NCBI GenBank assembly: GCA_944739405.2
Contig: OX123183.2
Coordinates: forward strand, 124,132,331 to 124,196,330
Reading direction: 5' to 3'
DNA from: Euclidia mi
Taxonomy: Eukaryota > Arthropoda > Insecta > Lepidoptera > Erebidae
DNA: 64,000 bases
Shown: piece after piece, positions 1-11,138 of the stretch
Position numbering within the stretch: position 1 is the stretch's first letter
Layout of the letters: every line of letters begins with the position of its first letter
Made by a program: the position numbers and the translations under genes
The notes under the pieces: generated by a model
The model's input: the letters and a program-made list of their open reading frames with translations, nothing else
Told to the model about the DNA's origin: nothing
Database searches by the model: none

Positions 1-39
1 AGATTCATTATTTCAGTTTTGTTTATTTTGACATCATCA

Positions 40-265
40 TCATCATCCCTTCATACAGTCTTACTGCTGGGCACGGGCCTCTTCTCACTATGAGAGGGGT
101 AAGGCCATAGTCCACCACGCTGGCTAATAAGTGCGGGTTTGCAGACTTCATGTCTTTCGAGAACATTGTATAGAACTCTCAGATATGCAGGTTTCCTCGC
201 GATGTTTTCCTTCACCGATAAGCTAGCGATAATTAACAATTTACATATCAACAATTACTAATTGT
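40..265 (-). repeat. SINE-like repeat, 3' part (family A)
   Basis: Read on the minus strand, this piece ends in a (GAT)n tail at its left edge. Its body shares the phrases cactgctgggca, ggcctcttctcac and gcaggtttcctc with the fuller copy at 17921..18228, which has a tRNA-like head. The head is missing here, as expected for a 5'-truncated SINE. No coding function. Confidence 0.65.
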
Positions 266-414
266 AACTTTTTTAATCTGGGCGCCTAGTTCGAGTTTGC
301 ACTAGGTTCGTCGACAGGAGCAATTTCCGTACATTTTGTATATGTAGGTACCAGGGGTCTCTACCCACCGTTACTATACGCCAGAGGGCGCTTTGAAAAA
401 TATAGACGATCGAC

Positions 415-650
415 ACTCATCATCATCATGTCAGCAGAAAGACGTCCACTGCTGGACACAGGCCTCGCCTAAGGCTGTCCACATGAATCGACCCTGAGCC
501 ACCAGCATCCATCCGCTGAACGCGACCCCAACAAGATCGTCCGTCCACCTTACGGGAGGCCTACCTCTGCTACGACGTCCTGTGCGTGGCCGCCACTCCA
601 GAACCTTTCTGCTGCTACGGCTATCGGTTCTTCTGGCTATCGACCCTGAT
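415..650 (-). mobile_element. 3' end of an RTE-clade non-LTR retrotransposon
   Basis: The minus strand translates as the C-terminal tail of an RTE reverse transcriptase: WRPRTGR, RGRPPVRWTDDLV, then EACVQQWTSFC and a stop at 431..433, followed by a (TGA)n tail. The WTDDL...QQW...stop-(TGA)n arrangement is typical of RTE elements. Only the last part of the element is present, so it is a dead 5'-truncated insertion. The same tail occurs at 8431..8624, 13195..13290 and 25861..25950. Confidence 0.75.
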
Positions 651-1093
651 CGTGTGTAGGGTTACCTTATGACAGGCGTTTGCCGCATTTGACAGGCATT
701 TTAAGGTTTAGACAGGCGTGCGGCCGGCATTGGTCTGAGACAGGCATTTTAAACGTACCTACCTACGTTTTCTCTCGTCAACGCCAAGTGGAATAAAGAA
801 AAAAACGGCTGACAATTGAATCAGTAAAAGCAATATTGATTACTCAGAAAAATTACAAAACTGTATCTTGTACGTTTATGTTTTAGAAAAGAAAGAACTA
901 TAAAAAAAAAATTGTCCTCTGACAAATATCAGTAATAAAATATCCTTCTTCACTAATGGCCAGCGCCGACTGACGGCACGGCATGCCGCGGGACGCCGCG
1001 GCGCGTCGCGGCACGTCGCGGCATACCTACTTCGGGACGCCGCGCCATGCCGCGACGTGCCGCGTCATACCGAGGCGTCCAATTGACTGGAAT

Positions 1094-1617
1094 TTAGTAT
1101 CACTAGCACTTCTTGCTGAAGATGAAGAACGACAAATACAAAAGTGATATGTCGAAGAGAAAACAATTCTGGATACATTATTTATGAGAACAAAATTTAC
1201 TAATGGCCGACGCCGACTGACGGCACGGCATGCCGCGTCATACCGAGGCGTCCAATTGACTGGAATTTAAGGCCGGCGCGCACTGACGTTGCGATATGAC
1301 ACGGCATGGCAAAGGATTTTATTACTGATCAAGTCATTTTTATTCTTATTTCAATGAGATTACAATTCATATTACTTTGTTTCGATACAATTGTACCAAG
1401 CATGCCGCGGCATATTTCGGGACGCCGGCGCCGCGGCATGCCACGGCGTCCCGCAGTGTGCCACGACGTACCTAATCAGTAGGTAAATAAGTTCCTGAAT
1501 TCACTTTTAGTAAATCTTATTCTCATAAATAATGTATCCAGAATTGTTTTCTCTTCGACATATCAGTTTGTATTTGTCGTTCTTCATCTTCAGCAAGAAG
1601 TGCTACTGATACTAATG
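1094..1617. repeat. Inverted pair of about 112-bp arms with transposase-like coding trace
   Basis: The segment 1094..1207 recurs inverted at 1505..1617 with few changes (cacttcttgctgaagatg, tcgaagagaaaacaattc). On the plus strand the first arm reads LALLAEDEERQIQ and, after a frame break, MSKRKQFWIHYL in another frame. This resembles the N-terminus of PIF/Harbinger transposases (inference from memory). The arms are separated by CG-rich palindromic blocks built on gccgcggcatgc. Confidence 0.45.
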
Positions 1618-1786
1618 GAAGTATGCCGCGACGCGCCGCGGCGTCCCGCGGCATGCCGCGACAGGCTGCGGTACGATTGTATCGAAACAAAGTAATATGA
1701 ATCCTAAACTCATTGAAATAAGAATATAAATGACTTGATCGGTAAAAAAATCCTTTGCCATGCCGCGACGTCAGTGTGCGCCGGCC
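1271..1786. mobile_element. Harbinger-like MITE with long inverted termini
   Basis: The ends are GGCCGGCGCGCACTGACG on the left and the inverse of cgtcagtgtgcgccggcc on the right, each flanked by TTAA (1267..1270 and 1787..1790). Inversion continues inwards for over 100 bases (ggcaaaggatttt, then tcgatacaattgta on the inner side). The 516-bp length, long inverted termini and TA-rich target fit a non-autonomous DNA element. GGCCGGCGC termini suggest PIF/Harbinger, but the superfamily is an inference. Confidence 0.6.
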
Positions 1787-2094
1787 TTAAGAGATATTTC
1801 GAAAATATTTTCAACTAACTTTTTAGACCTATGTATCCTGCTTATGTGTATGAAGGTTCATTAAAATCGGTTCATTCATTAAAAAAAATAAGGACTTGAA
1901 AGTTTGTATGAAAAGCCGTAAGGTGTAAACGCTCTTAATTAATATCTGTTGGCTTTTCCTTATTACCTTCAGCGTTTTCTTTAGACAGGCATTTTTCTGA
2001 AAATTATGGCATTTTAGGTACCATAGACAGACATCCTCTATTTTCATATGGTAACCCTAATCGTGTATAAAGGGGATCCCTTCAAATGAAGATT

Positions 2095-2328
2095 TTTATA
2101 CTTAGACTCACGCCTGTGTCCCTCGATGGGAAGGCAGAGGTGTAACATTACACCCACATTTCGCCATTATTATTGGTGGCGAGAATATTGCCATTGCCAG
2201 GCATATTGACTGACTATATGCTGCTACTGAGAATTCGGAAAAACTCAGTAACACTTTTGCTCGACTCGGGATTCGAACCCGGGATGGATCAGCACACGCA
2301 TACGCTGTCCACTGGACCACGGAGGCAG
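2095..2328 (-). mobile_element. Full-length tRNA-derived SINE (family B)
   Basis: On the minus strand the element begins with a tRNA-like head with an A-box-like TGGTCCAGTGG and a B-box GGTTCGAATCC, the RNA polymerase III promoter pair. The body holds ttactgagtttttccgaa and the 3' part cacctctgcct...ggcgtgagtc. It is flanked by a perfect 13-bp target duplication, tcaaatgaagatt, at 2082..2094 and 2329..2341. Headless or partial copies occur at 8150..8335, 14868..14898, 17341..17560 and 22258..22447. Confidence 0.85.
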
Positions 2329-2399
2329 TCAAATGAAGATTATAGAGATATCATCTGTGATTTTTTCCGAATTAAATAAAAAAGAAACAAATTATTTAC

Positions 2400-3354
2400 T
2401 CCCATTCTCCACAGTCCACATTTATTTTAATGCCTTACAACAATTACATCAGTTTAACTAACATTTAACATAAAAAATATTAACATCGTTTTATACAAGG
2501 TATTTACAAAAGTTATACAAATAAATCGCATAGAAAATAATCACCAAGACTTACATACTACATTATCTAAGCATAAATAGTCATTTTACATGCTTACGTA
2601 CTTAGTACGAATTTTCTTCGATCTCGATATACTTATTTCATTGCCGCGTTTTAACAGAACATAAACGAAAGCATCGAAAACCCGTACTAAGCTTACATAT
2701 CTTACCAATCCTATCCATGAAAAGCAGAGATTAATATCAAGACTGAAAATGAAAAATTAACGAACCAATTCTATACATAAAGCTGTTATTTTTTTATTTG
2801 ACTTTCATGCGTTACATGCAGAAAATTATAAATATGTGTAAGAGAGTTTTATAATGCTATGATTAGTCAAGCAGAATACGACCCGATCTTTGTGTATTGA
2901 GGTTAATAACAAACCGTATTTTCATTTACAAAGCACAAAAATGTTGCTGCCAATTCATTAAAAAAATACATATTTGTCTTCAACTCCACAGTTGGAAATA
3001 AATTACATTACTGCCTTAAAGTATACTTAACCATATACTAAAATGGTTGTGAATACTCTAAGGATACTGCAGTCTATACAAATTAAAGGCATCTAAAGCA
3101 TTAAGTTTATAATGTTTTGCAGACCTTCAGACAGACAATGTGTGTTTCACGATATTTAGAGGATACATAAAAGCCGTTTTATATTTTCTTTCAGGATACA
3201 ACGTACTTTTGTTTCGAGTAGGTATTTGGCACTATTGCATGCTATGATCACGAATGTACAATCAAACAAGTCGGCGCTGGACCAGTTTGAAATAAAATCC
3301 CTTGGCTCGCTCATAGAGTCGAGGCACACAAGAAACTGGTTTTGTATCCGAGTG
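2400..3354 (-). other. Putative 3' UTR of an unidentified minus-strand gene
   Basis: This stretch is AT-rich, free of the dispersed repeats seen elsewhere, and follows the stop codon of the putative terminal exon at 3355..3522. An AATAAA on the minus strand lies at 2421..2426, near the left edge, as expected for a cleavage and polyadenylation signal. The assignment rests on composition and position only. Confidence 0.35.
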
Positions 3355-3522
3355 TCAATGTGCTGTATAGTAGCACTGGAAGCGACGATGTCTTGCTGAG
3401 CGATTCTCGCCCTTATGCTGGTCCAGCGGGAAGTTGTTCGACTGTACATATTCAAAACATTCACCCACCCGCAATACTTCAGTACATCCGTGAATCATGG
3501 CGCTTGGAACAGTCCCAAAATA
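3355..3522 (-). CDS. Putative terminal exon of an unidentified gene
   Basis: I do not recognise this protein. After a reasonable splice acceptor (tttcgagtatccag at about 3523..3536, minus) a 55-codon frame runs to TGA at 3355..3357. It starts YFGTVPSAMIHGCTEVLRVG, contains FEYVQSNNFPLDQ and ends in RRFQCYYTAH. Codon use is mixed and looks protein-like, the acceptor has a pyrimidine-rich stretch, and an AT-rich tail with AATAAA follows. Against this, no upstream exon on the same strand was found before the SWT1 3' end, and other frames are also open here. It could be a real last exon whose partners lie outside the window, or a chance frame. Confidence 0.35.
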   Translation of the reverse strand, partial: YFGTVPSAMIHGCTEVLRVGECFEYVQSNNFPLDQHKGENRSARHRRFQCYYTAH

Positions 3523-5440
3523 CTGGATACTCGAAACAAAGATTCCTACGTGGTATATATCCCAAATGATAAACTACTACTACGTGTACGAAACACGTAA
3601 ATTTTCCAACTTGTTAAATCAAGTTCCCAATACCAAGATGACGAAAATATGACGATTAAAGGCAGGTTTCAATATTCGATCTAGCCATAAAGAACAATGG
3701 CCACTTCTCATACATTGAATGACCTGATAATGAATTATTGCGTATATAGATAAAATGTACGAAAACAAGTAGCTCTATGATCAAGAAATTATACTGTAAA
3801 GACAGTTTTTCTTATAAAGGCCTAGGAATTACATAATACACCGAAATTAGTTCGTATTAATTTCACAGATCCTCCCATGTACAATGTCACCGGCGGCGTC
3901 GTCGTTAAAACGTTTCGTTGCATCCTTATCCAATGTTTTCAACGGCAGAAATACATTTATATTTATCTTTTTATATCTTTTACCATAAAAAAATACATTT
4001 ATTTATGATCAGCTTTTAACAACTTGATTCAATTTATATATAAAATTAAGTTTCCTATAGGTTTTAACAAAACCAGTCGATATAGTTTATATAGATATAG
4101 AGTATAAGCGAAATGGAACGTAGCTAAACAATTAAGTATTATCGGGCACAGATAATATAACAATGCAGCGAACAAAAAATATTTTGTTAAGGATGCGTTC
4201 ACGAGTTCTAAAACATATTTACAACCCAAAACTCTTCTTTTTACCTAGGCTTATATAAAATAATTATAATTGTTAGTGAAATCATTAAACTATAAAATAA
4301 CCTTAATTTTAAAATAAGTTTTATCTCTATACATGTTTAGGTCAAAAATGGCCATTCTTCTTTGGCTGCTAGAGACATAATTATTTTGTATGAAGCTTAT
4401 GTCAAATATGTATCTCTATGAATAATGAAACCGACCCTTAATTGTTTGTATTGCCTATTAATGCCTATACACTTATAAATAATTGAAACACATAAAGGTT
4501 TCGATAAGAGACTGTTAAGCCACTCTCAGAATACCATTCATGAAGTGGTAGCCATATTTATACAATTTACTGATAGCTGATTATCAGTTCAAGTTTAATG
4601 TAATTTTTTTTTTAGGAAATGCCAGGATTGCCACGTAATGAAAATCTGTAGTCTAGATGATAGAAACCTCTTCATAAACTGTTCATTCTATACCTATGTT
4701 ATACAAATTCATAAAATAATAGTAATATTACAAAACGGTAGTATTATTTCTACACGTTAATAATGTGATAACATTAAAAAAAAACAGGACAGTAATTAAT
4801 ACCACTGTAATAAAGAATATGTCAAACGTCAAGTTGACAGATGACATTGACAACATCAAGGTGTACACAGATAATATATACAAAATGTAACTACACAGAT
4901 ACCCGTAACACTGTAATTATCTTTTAAAATGTTTAAAACATCGATTTTAATGAAATAATGCACAGTATAGAAATTTAAAATACATATATTTCTTGAAAAT
5001 GAACTTGTAAATATAAACGCTACAATTTATTTTGCTACTTTAGACTTATAACCGAAAATTACAAATAATTTAAAATCAATAATTGCACATTTATAAAATT
5101 GTAGGCATTTATATTTATCTAAGAATAATATTAATGAACCTCATGTTTTCTATCAATAACACACAGAATACTACAACTGCCCTTGTAGACAAATGACAAT
5201 CCACTAGCGATCACTATTCGCTTACGGCCATTTTCAATATTCGATCCATACATGGATTTTGAGATTCGAAATTCGTGTTTGACATATTATTATGTATGAA
5301 GCTTATGTCAAAAACCAATCTAAAATCTACAGATCTATCTTCTATCTATAGTTCGAATATTGAATTCCGTAGTAAGTGCAAAAATGTATGGTACTGACAT
5401 ATGGTTTTGATGTGTCACGTGGTCAACGAAGATCGAATCG
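3523..5440. other. AT-rich stretch, no gene seen
   Basis: About 1.9 kb of AT-rich sequence with only short chance reading frames on both strands. No convincing exon, RNA gene or dispersed repeat was recognised. Confidence 0.4.
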
Positions 5441-5973
5441 CTTATGTTATAGGTAAATTCACGAAAGATGACCACTGCGCAGAAATCATTTTTTAGGTCC
5501 CCGTGGAGGTGCGGGTGGAATGCCAATGGCGTGGCTCCACAGAAATAAATAGTAATAGAATGGTGAATGTCACGTCATCGCGTACATTTCGCGCGTGCCA
5601 CATTTCAGCAAGCCCCGCCCACAGTGACGTATAGATAATGAGGGGACACTAAGGAATTATTATCGATGTGTGTGTGTGATGTAGCTGTGGAAAATGAAAT
5701 TATGTTATTGTTTATATAAAAACTGACCATTGCTGCTTGTCAGGCAGAAGAATGTTGTATAACATGTCTAAACACATGCGCTATAGTGCAAGAGTTTGAC
5801 ACGCGCACCACGCCCATGTCACCGTTCTATTACTATTTATTTCTGTGCGTGGCTCCGTTCTTGACGCATTCCCTAAATGCGTCAAGAATGGAGCCACGCC
5901 ATTGGTGCACGAATGTACATATGCGCGACGGCCGCCATTTGTGGTCAACTTTCGTGAATTTACCTATACCATG
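5441..5973. repeat. Large imperfect inverted repeat (foldback element)
   Basis: The left arm (about 5441..5580) and right arm (about 5817..5973) are inverted copies: ttataggtaaattcacgaaa against tttcgtgaatttacctata, and agaaataaatagtaatagaa against ttctattactatttatttct. The right arm contains an extra nested palindrome at 5848..5898 (23-bp arms, one mismatch, five-base loop cccta). The short frames in this region are by-products. Most likely a foldback or MITE-type element. Confidence 0.6.
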
Positions 5974-6829
5974 GCAACCAAGCGATAGTGATAGTAGAAA
6001 TGAGAAGTGATTGTCACTTGTCTATGCCCTCCGATATGATAAGTTTAAAAAAAAAACTATTAATACAAATATGGAAAATATTTCGAGAAAATGTTATGTT
6101 ACACAAAATTTTATAAATCAACCGACTGATGAAATGGTTAATTTACAAGTGATATAGAAATCGGTTCATTAGAGACATGCGATCATTATGTAAAAGTTAA
6201 ATATTTCGATTGACTGTGGTCTATGAGTTACGTCTAGAATTCTGATGCTGTCTGTAGCATGCATAGGAAAACACAAATTTGATAATGTTGTGGTCCGAGT
6301 AATATACCTGGCAAATATTTATAATGTCTTGAAGCATTCAAACTGCACTTACGTTTTGTTAGGAAACATTTCGAAACACCGCAACAATTAATAACTTTTA
6401 AAAACAATCTATAGAGTTACCTCGAGTTTATTTTAGAATGTTGTGCTCTAAAATTCTGAAATGTTTCTAAACAGAAATTAACTGCAGTTTCGATGCACCA
6501 GTATGGACAGTTATAAATATGTACAAGTTGTTTCAGATATTAACCAAAGTTTATTTATTGTTCAGTTAACGGGCTTTATCTTAAGTATAAATTCAAATAT
6601 ACAAACTTAATAAATTATCTGATGGAACCAAGTTTGTAATTTGTTGCTGCAACTAACAAATTTGTTTGTTGACGTTACGATACAATTAAAACACTATACA
6701 ACACGTTTGTTAACTAAAAATATTTGTTGTAACATTTGTAAATACAATAGCAATGGATACAGGCGTGAATATATTACAAACGACAAATTTATAAGATAGT
6801 GGCACCATAAACTTGTTTAAATTGTATCT
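5974..6829. other. AT-rich stretch, no gene seen
   Basis: Some 850 bases of AT-rich sequence without a convincing exon or recognised repeat. Several local direct phrases (tttgttgacgtta, tttgttgtaac) suggest old repeat debris. Confidence 0.35.
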
Positions 6830-7450
6830 GTCACCGGAAAATAACGTAGAATTCTAAACGAGAGATATAAATAAAATTGTTCACGCAAATATTTCCGTAA
6901 ATTTATCAATTTGCGACGACTCGTCGTAAATGTATAAACTGACAGAAAACCATTCGTAAGATTCTAAACGGTTCGACCAATCACACAAGAGCTTTTAATT
7001 TTATGCTTCTTTAAATTACAGCAAATCACACAATGCTCTCTGATTGGTCAGTCGGTGATAATGATGGTCGGCATCAGTTCAACTTAATAGGTTATGTTAG
7101 GTTTTCTTGTGACCCTGAACACAGAAATAGGAGCCCTGCGAAGCAGGGCTTCGTCAACTTTGAACTTAGCCTCATTAACATCGCTAAAGTTCCGGTTTAT
7201 TCGTAAAAGTGGCCAAGAATGGCGGTGGCGCGGAAGGAAATAGAACTTGTGGCTTATTCAACCAATCAGAGCGCACATGGCGTTCGGTTATTGCTTATGT
7301 ATTCTTTTAAGAATAAATTTGGTAAGTTTATTAGTTTACGAAAATATGCGCGTAAAATAATACAATTTATCCCCCGTTTAGAATCCTACGAAAGTTTATA
7401 AATTTCCTAAGAAATTTATAAATTTACGGTTCTTGTTATTTTCCAGTAAC
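6830..7450. mobile_element. MITE with GTYACYGGAAAATAAC termini
   Basis: The left terminus gtcaccggaaaataac and the inverse of the right terminus gttattttccagtaac agree at 14 of 16 positions. Subterminal inverted blocks follow on both sides (attctaaacg against cgtttagaat; ccgtaaatttat against ataaatttacgg). At 621 bp, with no transposase frame, it fits a non-autonomous DNA transposon. The 60-codon frame at 7219..7401 is not supported as a gene. Confidence 0.55.
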
Positions 7451-8149
7451 TTAACTATTATAGTGTAAGCGCGATTCGGTGTTAAGTAATAGGTACATCA
7501 TATTAATATTACTTTCAACAAACAAACAACATCAGAACATTATGTATACAGTGCATGTTTTAACGATACCTGAGGCTCATATAACAGAACATTAACGGAT
7601 AATTCAAATTAAAACAAAGTATAACTATTAGTCAGTCTTCGAAACGGTGAAGTTCCTTTAATTATGTCTTTATAACAATTGAAACTATTACACAATAGGG
7701 TAAGCTGATAGCGAAACTATAGCAAGAAATTATTCTAGATTTAGCTCAAATATTCAATTTATATCTTGCTTCATATGCTATAAAAGTACAAGAAAATTTA
7801 TACAATACAGGGATTTCTTATAAAATTCAAAGCGCTTTACAGAAATTCACTTATGATGATTTACCTTCTCTTCGAATTATTTTAAAGCAAATGTAGATAA
7901 ATTGTTGATTATTCGTTTTATTTAACACATTCTTTACGTAAACTATAAAATAAAATTGAAGTAAAATATGAGAAAATTACGCTTCTTACTATAACACAAA
8001 CTCCCTTTTTCCTTCCAGTGGCATGGTCAAATTGTTTTCCATGAACTTTCTAAAGTAAAAACAATTTGACCATGCATTCATTTTCCTTATTTTAGTAGAC
8101 CAAGTAAACTGAACGATACAAATGTAACGCACTTTCGAGGTCTTATTTT
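7451..8149. other. AT-rich stretch with one perfect hairpin
   Basis: No gene seen. At 8021..8074 there is a perfect stem with 18-bp arms, gcatggtcaaattgtttt and its inverse aaaacaatttgaccatgc, around an 18-base loop. Such a stem can be a small MITE or a hairpin RNA; nothing here decides between them. Confidence 0.5.
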
Positions 8150-8335
8150 TTTTATAGACTCACGCTTGTATCCCGAAGGGTTAGGCAGAGGTGTAATATT
8201 ACACCCACACTTAGCAATAAATTTTTAGGTCCCACTTAATAGGGGGCGAGCCTATTGCTGGGCACATCACCAGACTCCGTGCTGCTACTGAGAGTTCGGA
8301 AAAACCCAGTAACACTTTTGCCCGACCCGGGAATC
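8150..8335 (-). mobile_element. SINE copy (family B), head missing
   Basis: Matches 2095..2328 through its body: gactcacgcttg, ggcagaggtgtaatattaca, gctgctactgagagttcgg and cagtaacacttttgcccgac. The tRNA-like head with the A-box is lacking, so this is a 5'-truncated copy. Confidence 0.7.
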
Positions 8336-8430
8336 TTGGTGGAAGGTCTTATGTGCAAACGTAGAAAATGCGTCACATTTGACTTCAATCTTATAGCTTA
8401 ACGACCGGTCCCAATCCATGGATTTGGAGA

Positions 8431-8624
8431 TCATCATCATGTCAGCCTAGAGACGTCCACTGCTGGACATAGGCCTCCCCCAAGGTTCTCCACACAGACC
8501 GATGTTGAGCCGCCCGCATCCAACCGCTTCCCGCGATCTTAACCAGACCGTCGGTCCACGTTGCGGGAGGCCTACCCCTGCTGAGTCGTCCGGTACGTGG
8601 TCGCCACTACAGAACCCGCCTGCG
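8431..8624 (-). mobile_element. 3' end of an RTE-clade retrotransposon
   Basis: The minus strand reads WRPRTGRLSRGRPPATW, TDGLVKIAGSGWMRAAQ, then GEAYVQQWTSLG, a stop at 8442..8444 and a (TGA)n tail. This is the best preserved RTE C-terminal tail in the window. The rest of the element is absent: a typical 5'-truncated insertion. Confidence 0.8.
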
Positions 8625-8908
8625 ATTTGGAGTGTCCTACGTCAAATATATATCTCTAATACATATTTGACGTAAGCTCCATACAAAATATGTCATGCAT
8701 CTAAACTCTAAATCAATGCATAGATCTGTTTTGAAGCTGGCTGTTAATCTCTAGTCTCTAATTCGACTCGATCGACTGGCAATCCAATGTGTTCGACGAG
8801 ATGTGACACCACATGATTCAATGTGACGTGACGTGACGTTACAAGACATGAGATGACGATCGTCACATAACACGATGCTGTCACGATGATGCTACAGCGG
8901 GTGCGATA

Positions 8909-9113
8909 TCTATACTAATTAAATAAAGCTCAAGTTTTTGTTCGTTTGTTTGGTTGAACGCGATAATCTCAGGAACTATAGGTAGGTTCGAATGGAATCA
9001 TTATTTTGTGTTGTATAGCCCATTGATTAAGAAAGGCTGTAGGCTATATAGCATTACTTTATAAGCCACGGGCCTGTAGCCCTAATTAATGTGGGTGAAT
9101 CCGCGGACTTAGT
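8909..9113 (+). mobile_element. Helitron-like non-autonomous element
   Basis: It starts TCTATACTAATTAAATAAAG, passes through gttgaacgcgataatctcag and ggctgtaggctatata, and ends in a CG-rich stretch (gggtgaatccgcggac) just before ttagtt. The TCTATACTAAT start and CTAGT-like end are familiar from lepidopteran non-autonomous Helitrons. A better kept relative is at 16941..17148. Confidence 0.55.
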
Positions 9114-9449
9114 TAATTGTTTGATATCTTCGTAACGTCAAATTGAATCACATGGCTTCGCATTTTTGTAGAGCGCTTTATCTTTTAGTTATGAAATACA
9201 GAAATAAATAATAAAGGAACTTCGTAGTAACATTTGCAGGATAGATGTTTTACTTCTCTAGGTACAAGTTTGTACAGCGGAACTAGACGGGTACAGTCGC
9301 GGCCACAAGTGTTACAAACTATTTTAATATTCGTATAAAGAAAACACCGAGTATGAAACAATATTAAACGTTTAAAACGACGAATACTCAATTTATTTCC
9401 CTATCCTAAGTACATACATTTGATATACATTCAGCTATTTATACACAAT

Positions 9450-9775
9450 TATCTAAGGGCTTCTTCACGCTAGTGTTTCTGTCTGCGTTTGATAAAGGAA
9501 AAACAAAATTAAAGAATATACCACGGATGTGTCGCATACTTGAATACTATTATATCTATATAATAAGGGCTCGCTTCCACTGGGCAAGCGCGTTCCTTTC
9601 GCGCGCGCTCGGCGTTCATAACTTCATACTCACGTACAAAGTGTACGTCGGACGTACGCCGAACGCAGTCTCGAGGGACGCGCATACCCTATGTGTCCCT
9701 CACATAGGGTATGCGCGTCCCTCGAGACTAAATTTGACCAAACGACATTAGAACACAAACGCAAGCGTGAAAAAA
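9450..9775. mobile_element. Putative foldback element around a long hairpin
   Basis: The outer edges are weakly inverted (ttcacgctagtgtttctg left, inverse of cacaaacgcaagcgtgaa right) and the centre is the perfect palindrome at 9667..9729. CG-rich stretches (gcgcgcgctcggcgttc) stand out from the AT-rich neighbours. Probably a MITE; the outer limits are uncertain. Confidence 0.4.
9667..9729. repeat. Perfect 29-bp-arm hairpin
   Basis: The arm 9667..9695 is exactly inverted at 9701..9729, separated by the five bases tccct. The arm core is gacgcgcataccctatgtg. Either strand transcribed would fold into a long perfect stem. Confidence 0.85.
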
Positions 9776-10031
9776 CGTTAACAAACATGTGACGAAAAAA
9801 CACGTCGGTACGCAGCATAATAATATACAAAGGAAGGTAAAGAACCAACAAATATTTGACGAACAAACAAGTTGGTACCCAGCTTATTCTAAGAAAAGTG
9901 TGGCGAAATTTGCACTCAAGCTAAGACCAGAACGTGTGATGATTGCAATTACATATTGCTGTCGGTGAAGAGCCTTGCATAATTACTCTTGAAAAGGTTA
10001 ATAAGCTGAAAGTTATAGCAATCAATTGTCA

Positions 10032-10371
10032 TATACAAGATGTCACAAGACCCATCACCAAACCGAAGTCTACTCGTTTTGAACATCATGCCAACTCATA
10101 CCAAGCAAATATGAATCCTGGAAAAGTTTTTTTATTATTTACATTTTCTTAACCGCAATGAAAGTAGTAACCTACTTACCATATGGGCTACATCTATATA
10201 ACATATTGGCAGGGTAAATGCAATAATTAGATTTTTTTATGGTGACTTAGAGCGTCAATATCTCCTGAACCAGAAATTGCCCAGGTATGGCGCCGAAGTA
10301 AAAAATTTTCGTAATGATTGGTACAATATGGGATTTCAGTTTTCGTTAAGGGTATTTGTACACCCTATATA
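10032..10371. mobile_element. Short DNA element with TATACARGRTGT termini
   Basis: The left end tatacaagatgtcacaag and the right end caccctatata are inverse-related, and the body recurs inverted at 14899..15438 (gaagtctactcgttttg, atctcctgaaccag, atggcgccgaagtaaaaaa). This repetition and the matching ends mark a dispersed non-autonomous element. Confidence 0.6.
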
Positions 10372-10548
10372 CTTAATAATGGTCTTCATTAAGTTATTTG
10401 GTAACAAAATCAAGTACACGCTATTTAAAGGAGTGCAGTAATGTATAAAGTGTCCTTCAGTATTGGACTGATAAACGAGAAAACAATCAAACTGGAAACA
10501 TCTTCATCTTTGAAACAAAAGCTAATGTAAGGTAGTTTAGGTCACTAT

Positions 10549-10631
10549 GCGAATTGGACTTTCTACGAATTGGACATTTTGTGAACTGTACATTCGGCGT
10601 ATTGAACATTTTGCGAATTGGACATTTTTTG
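10549..10631. repeat. Short-period direct repeat around gcgaattggacattt
   Basis: Four to five diverged units of about 17 to 22 bases: gcgaattggact, cgaattggacatttt, gtgaactgtacattcgg, cgtattgaacatttt, gcgaattggacatttt. No coding content is likely. The rest of 10372..11138 is AT-rich with no gene seen. Confidence 0.55.
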
Positions 10632-11138
10632 ACAAACCTGCCAAGTAGCTAAAGCAATGGATATTAACGTCAAATAAAAAAATGTCCTTCAACTGTCGTA
10701 TACTATCGTACATAAAAAGGGAACACTTTGCCCGATAATATAACTTGAAACTTGAGCATAAATTTAACCATACATATAGCCATTAGGTATCTATAAAATA
10801 CGAAATTATTTAATAAATTATTTTATTACCGAGAGAAACATTAATATTATTGTGGATCATGCTTTATAACTTTTCTCGGCATTAAAACAATTTAATAATA
10901 CAACTTTATTTAAGGGCTAAGCACGGTAAGTAAATAAAATATCTATATCGATAGAAGAAATACCTCCGTCGTTTTGTAGACATATCTAGTCTATTCGCTG
11001 ACTACAACCAATATATATCAGTCAAAACATTATAAAAAAGGTATTTATACCTTAAAATTTTAGCTATCTAGTTTACAAGCCGTTAAATAAACTTGTACAA
11101 TAAATACAAATAGTTTAATAAAAAGTATTCCCAACGCG

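Larger units (their letters stand above)
657..2059. mobile_element. Mosaic DNA element with TAGGGTTACC termini
   Basis: The left end TAGGGTTACCTTATGA and the reverse complement of the right end TAGGGTTACCATATGA match at 15 of 16 bases. Similar bases flank both ends (GATCGTGTG left, AATCGTGTA right), possibly an eroded target duplication. Near the ends the phrase gacaggcattt recurs in both orientations. The interior holds GC-rich palindromic blocks and a Harbinger-like MITE at 1271..1786. No intact transposase is visible, so it would be non-autonomous. Confidence 0.5.

Noticed and set aside
2250..2320. A genuine tRNA gene (A- and B-box sequences)
   Set aside because: The sequence continues into a SINE body with a target duplication at both ends; the same holds for the B-boxes at 18160, 17355 and 43290.
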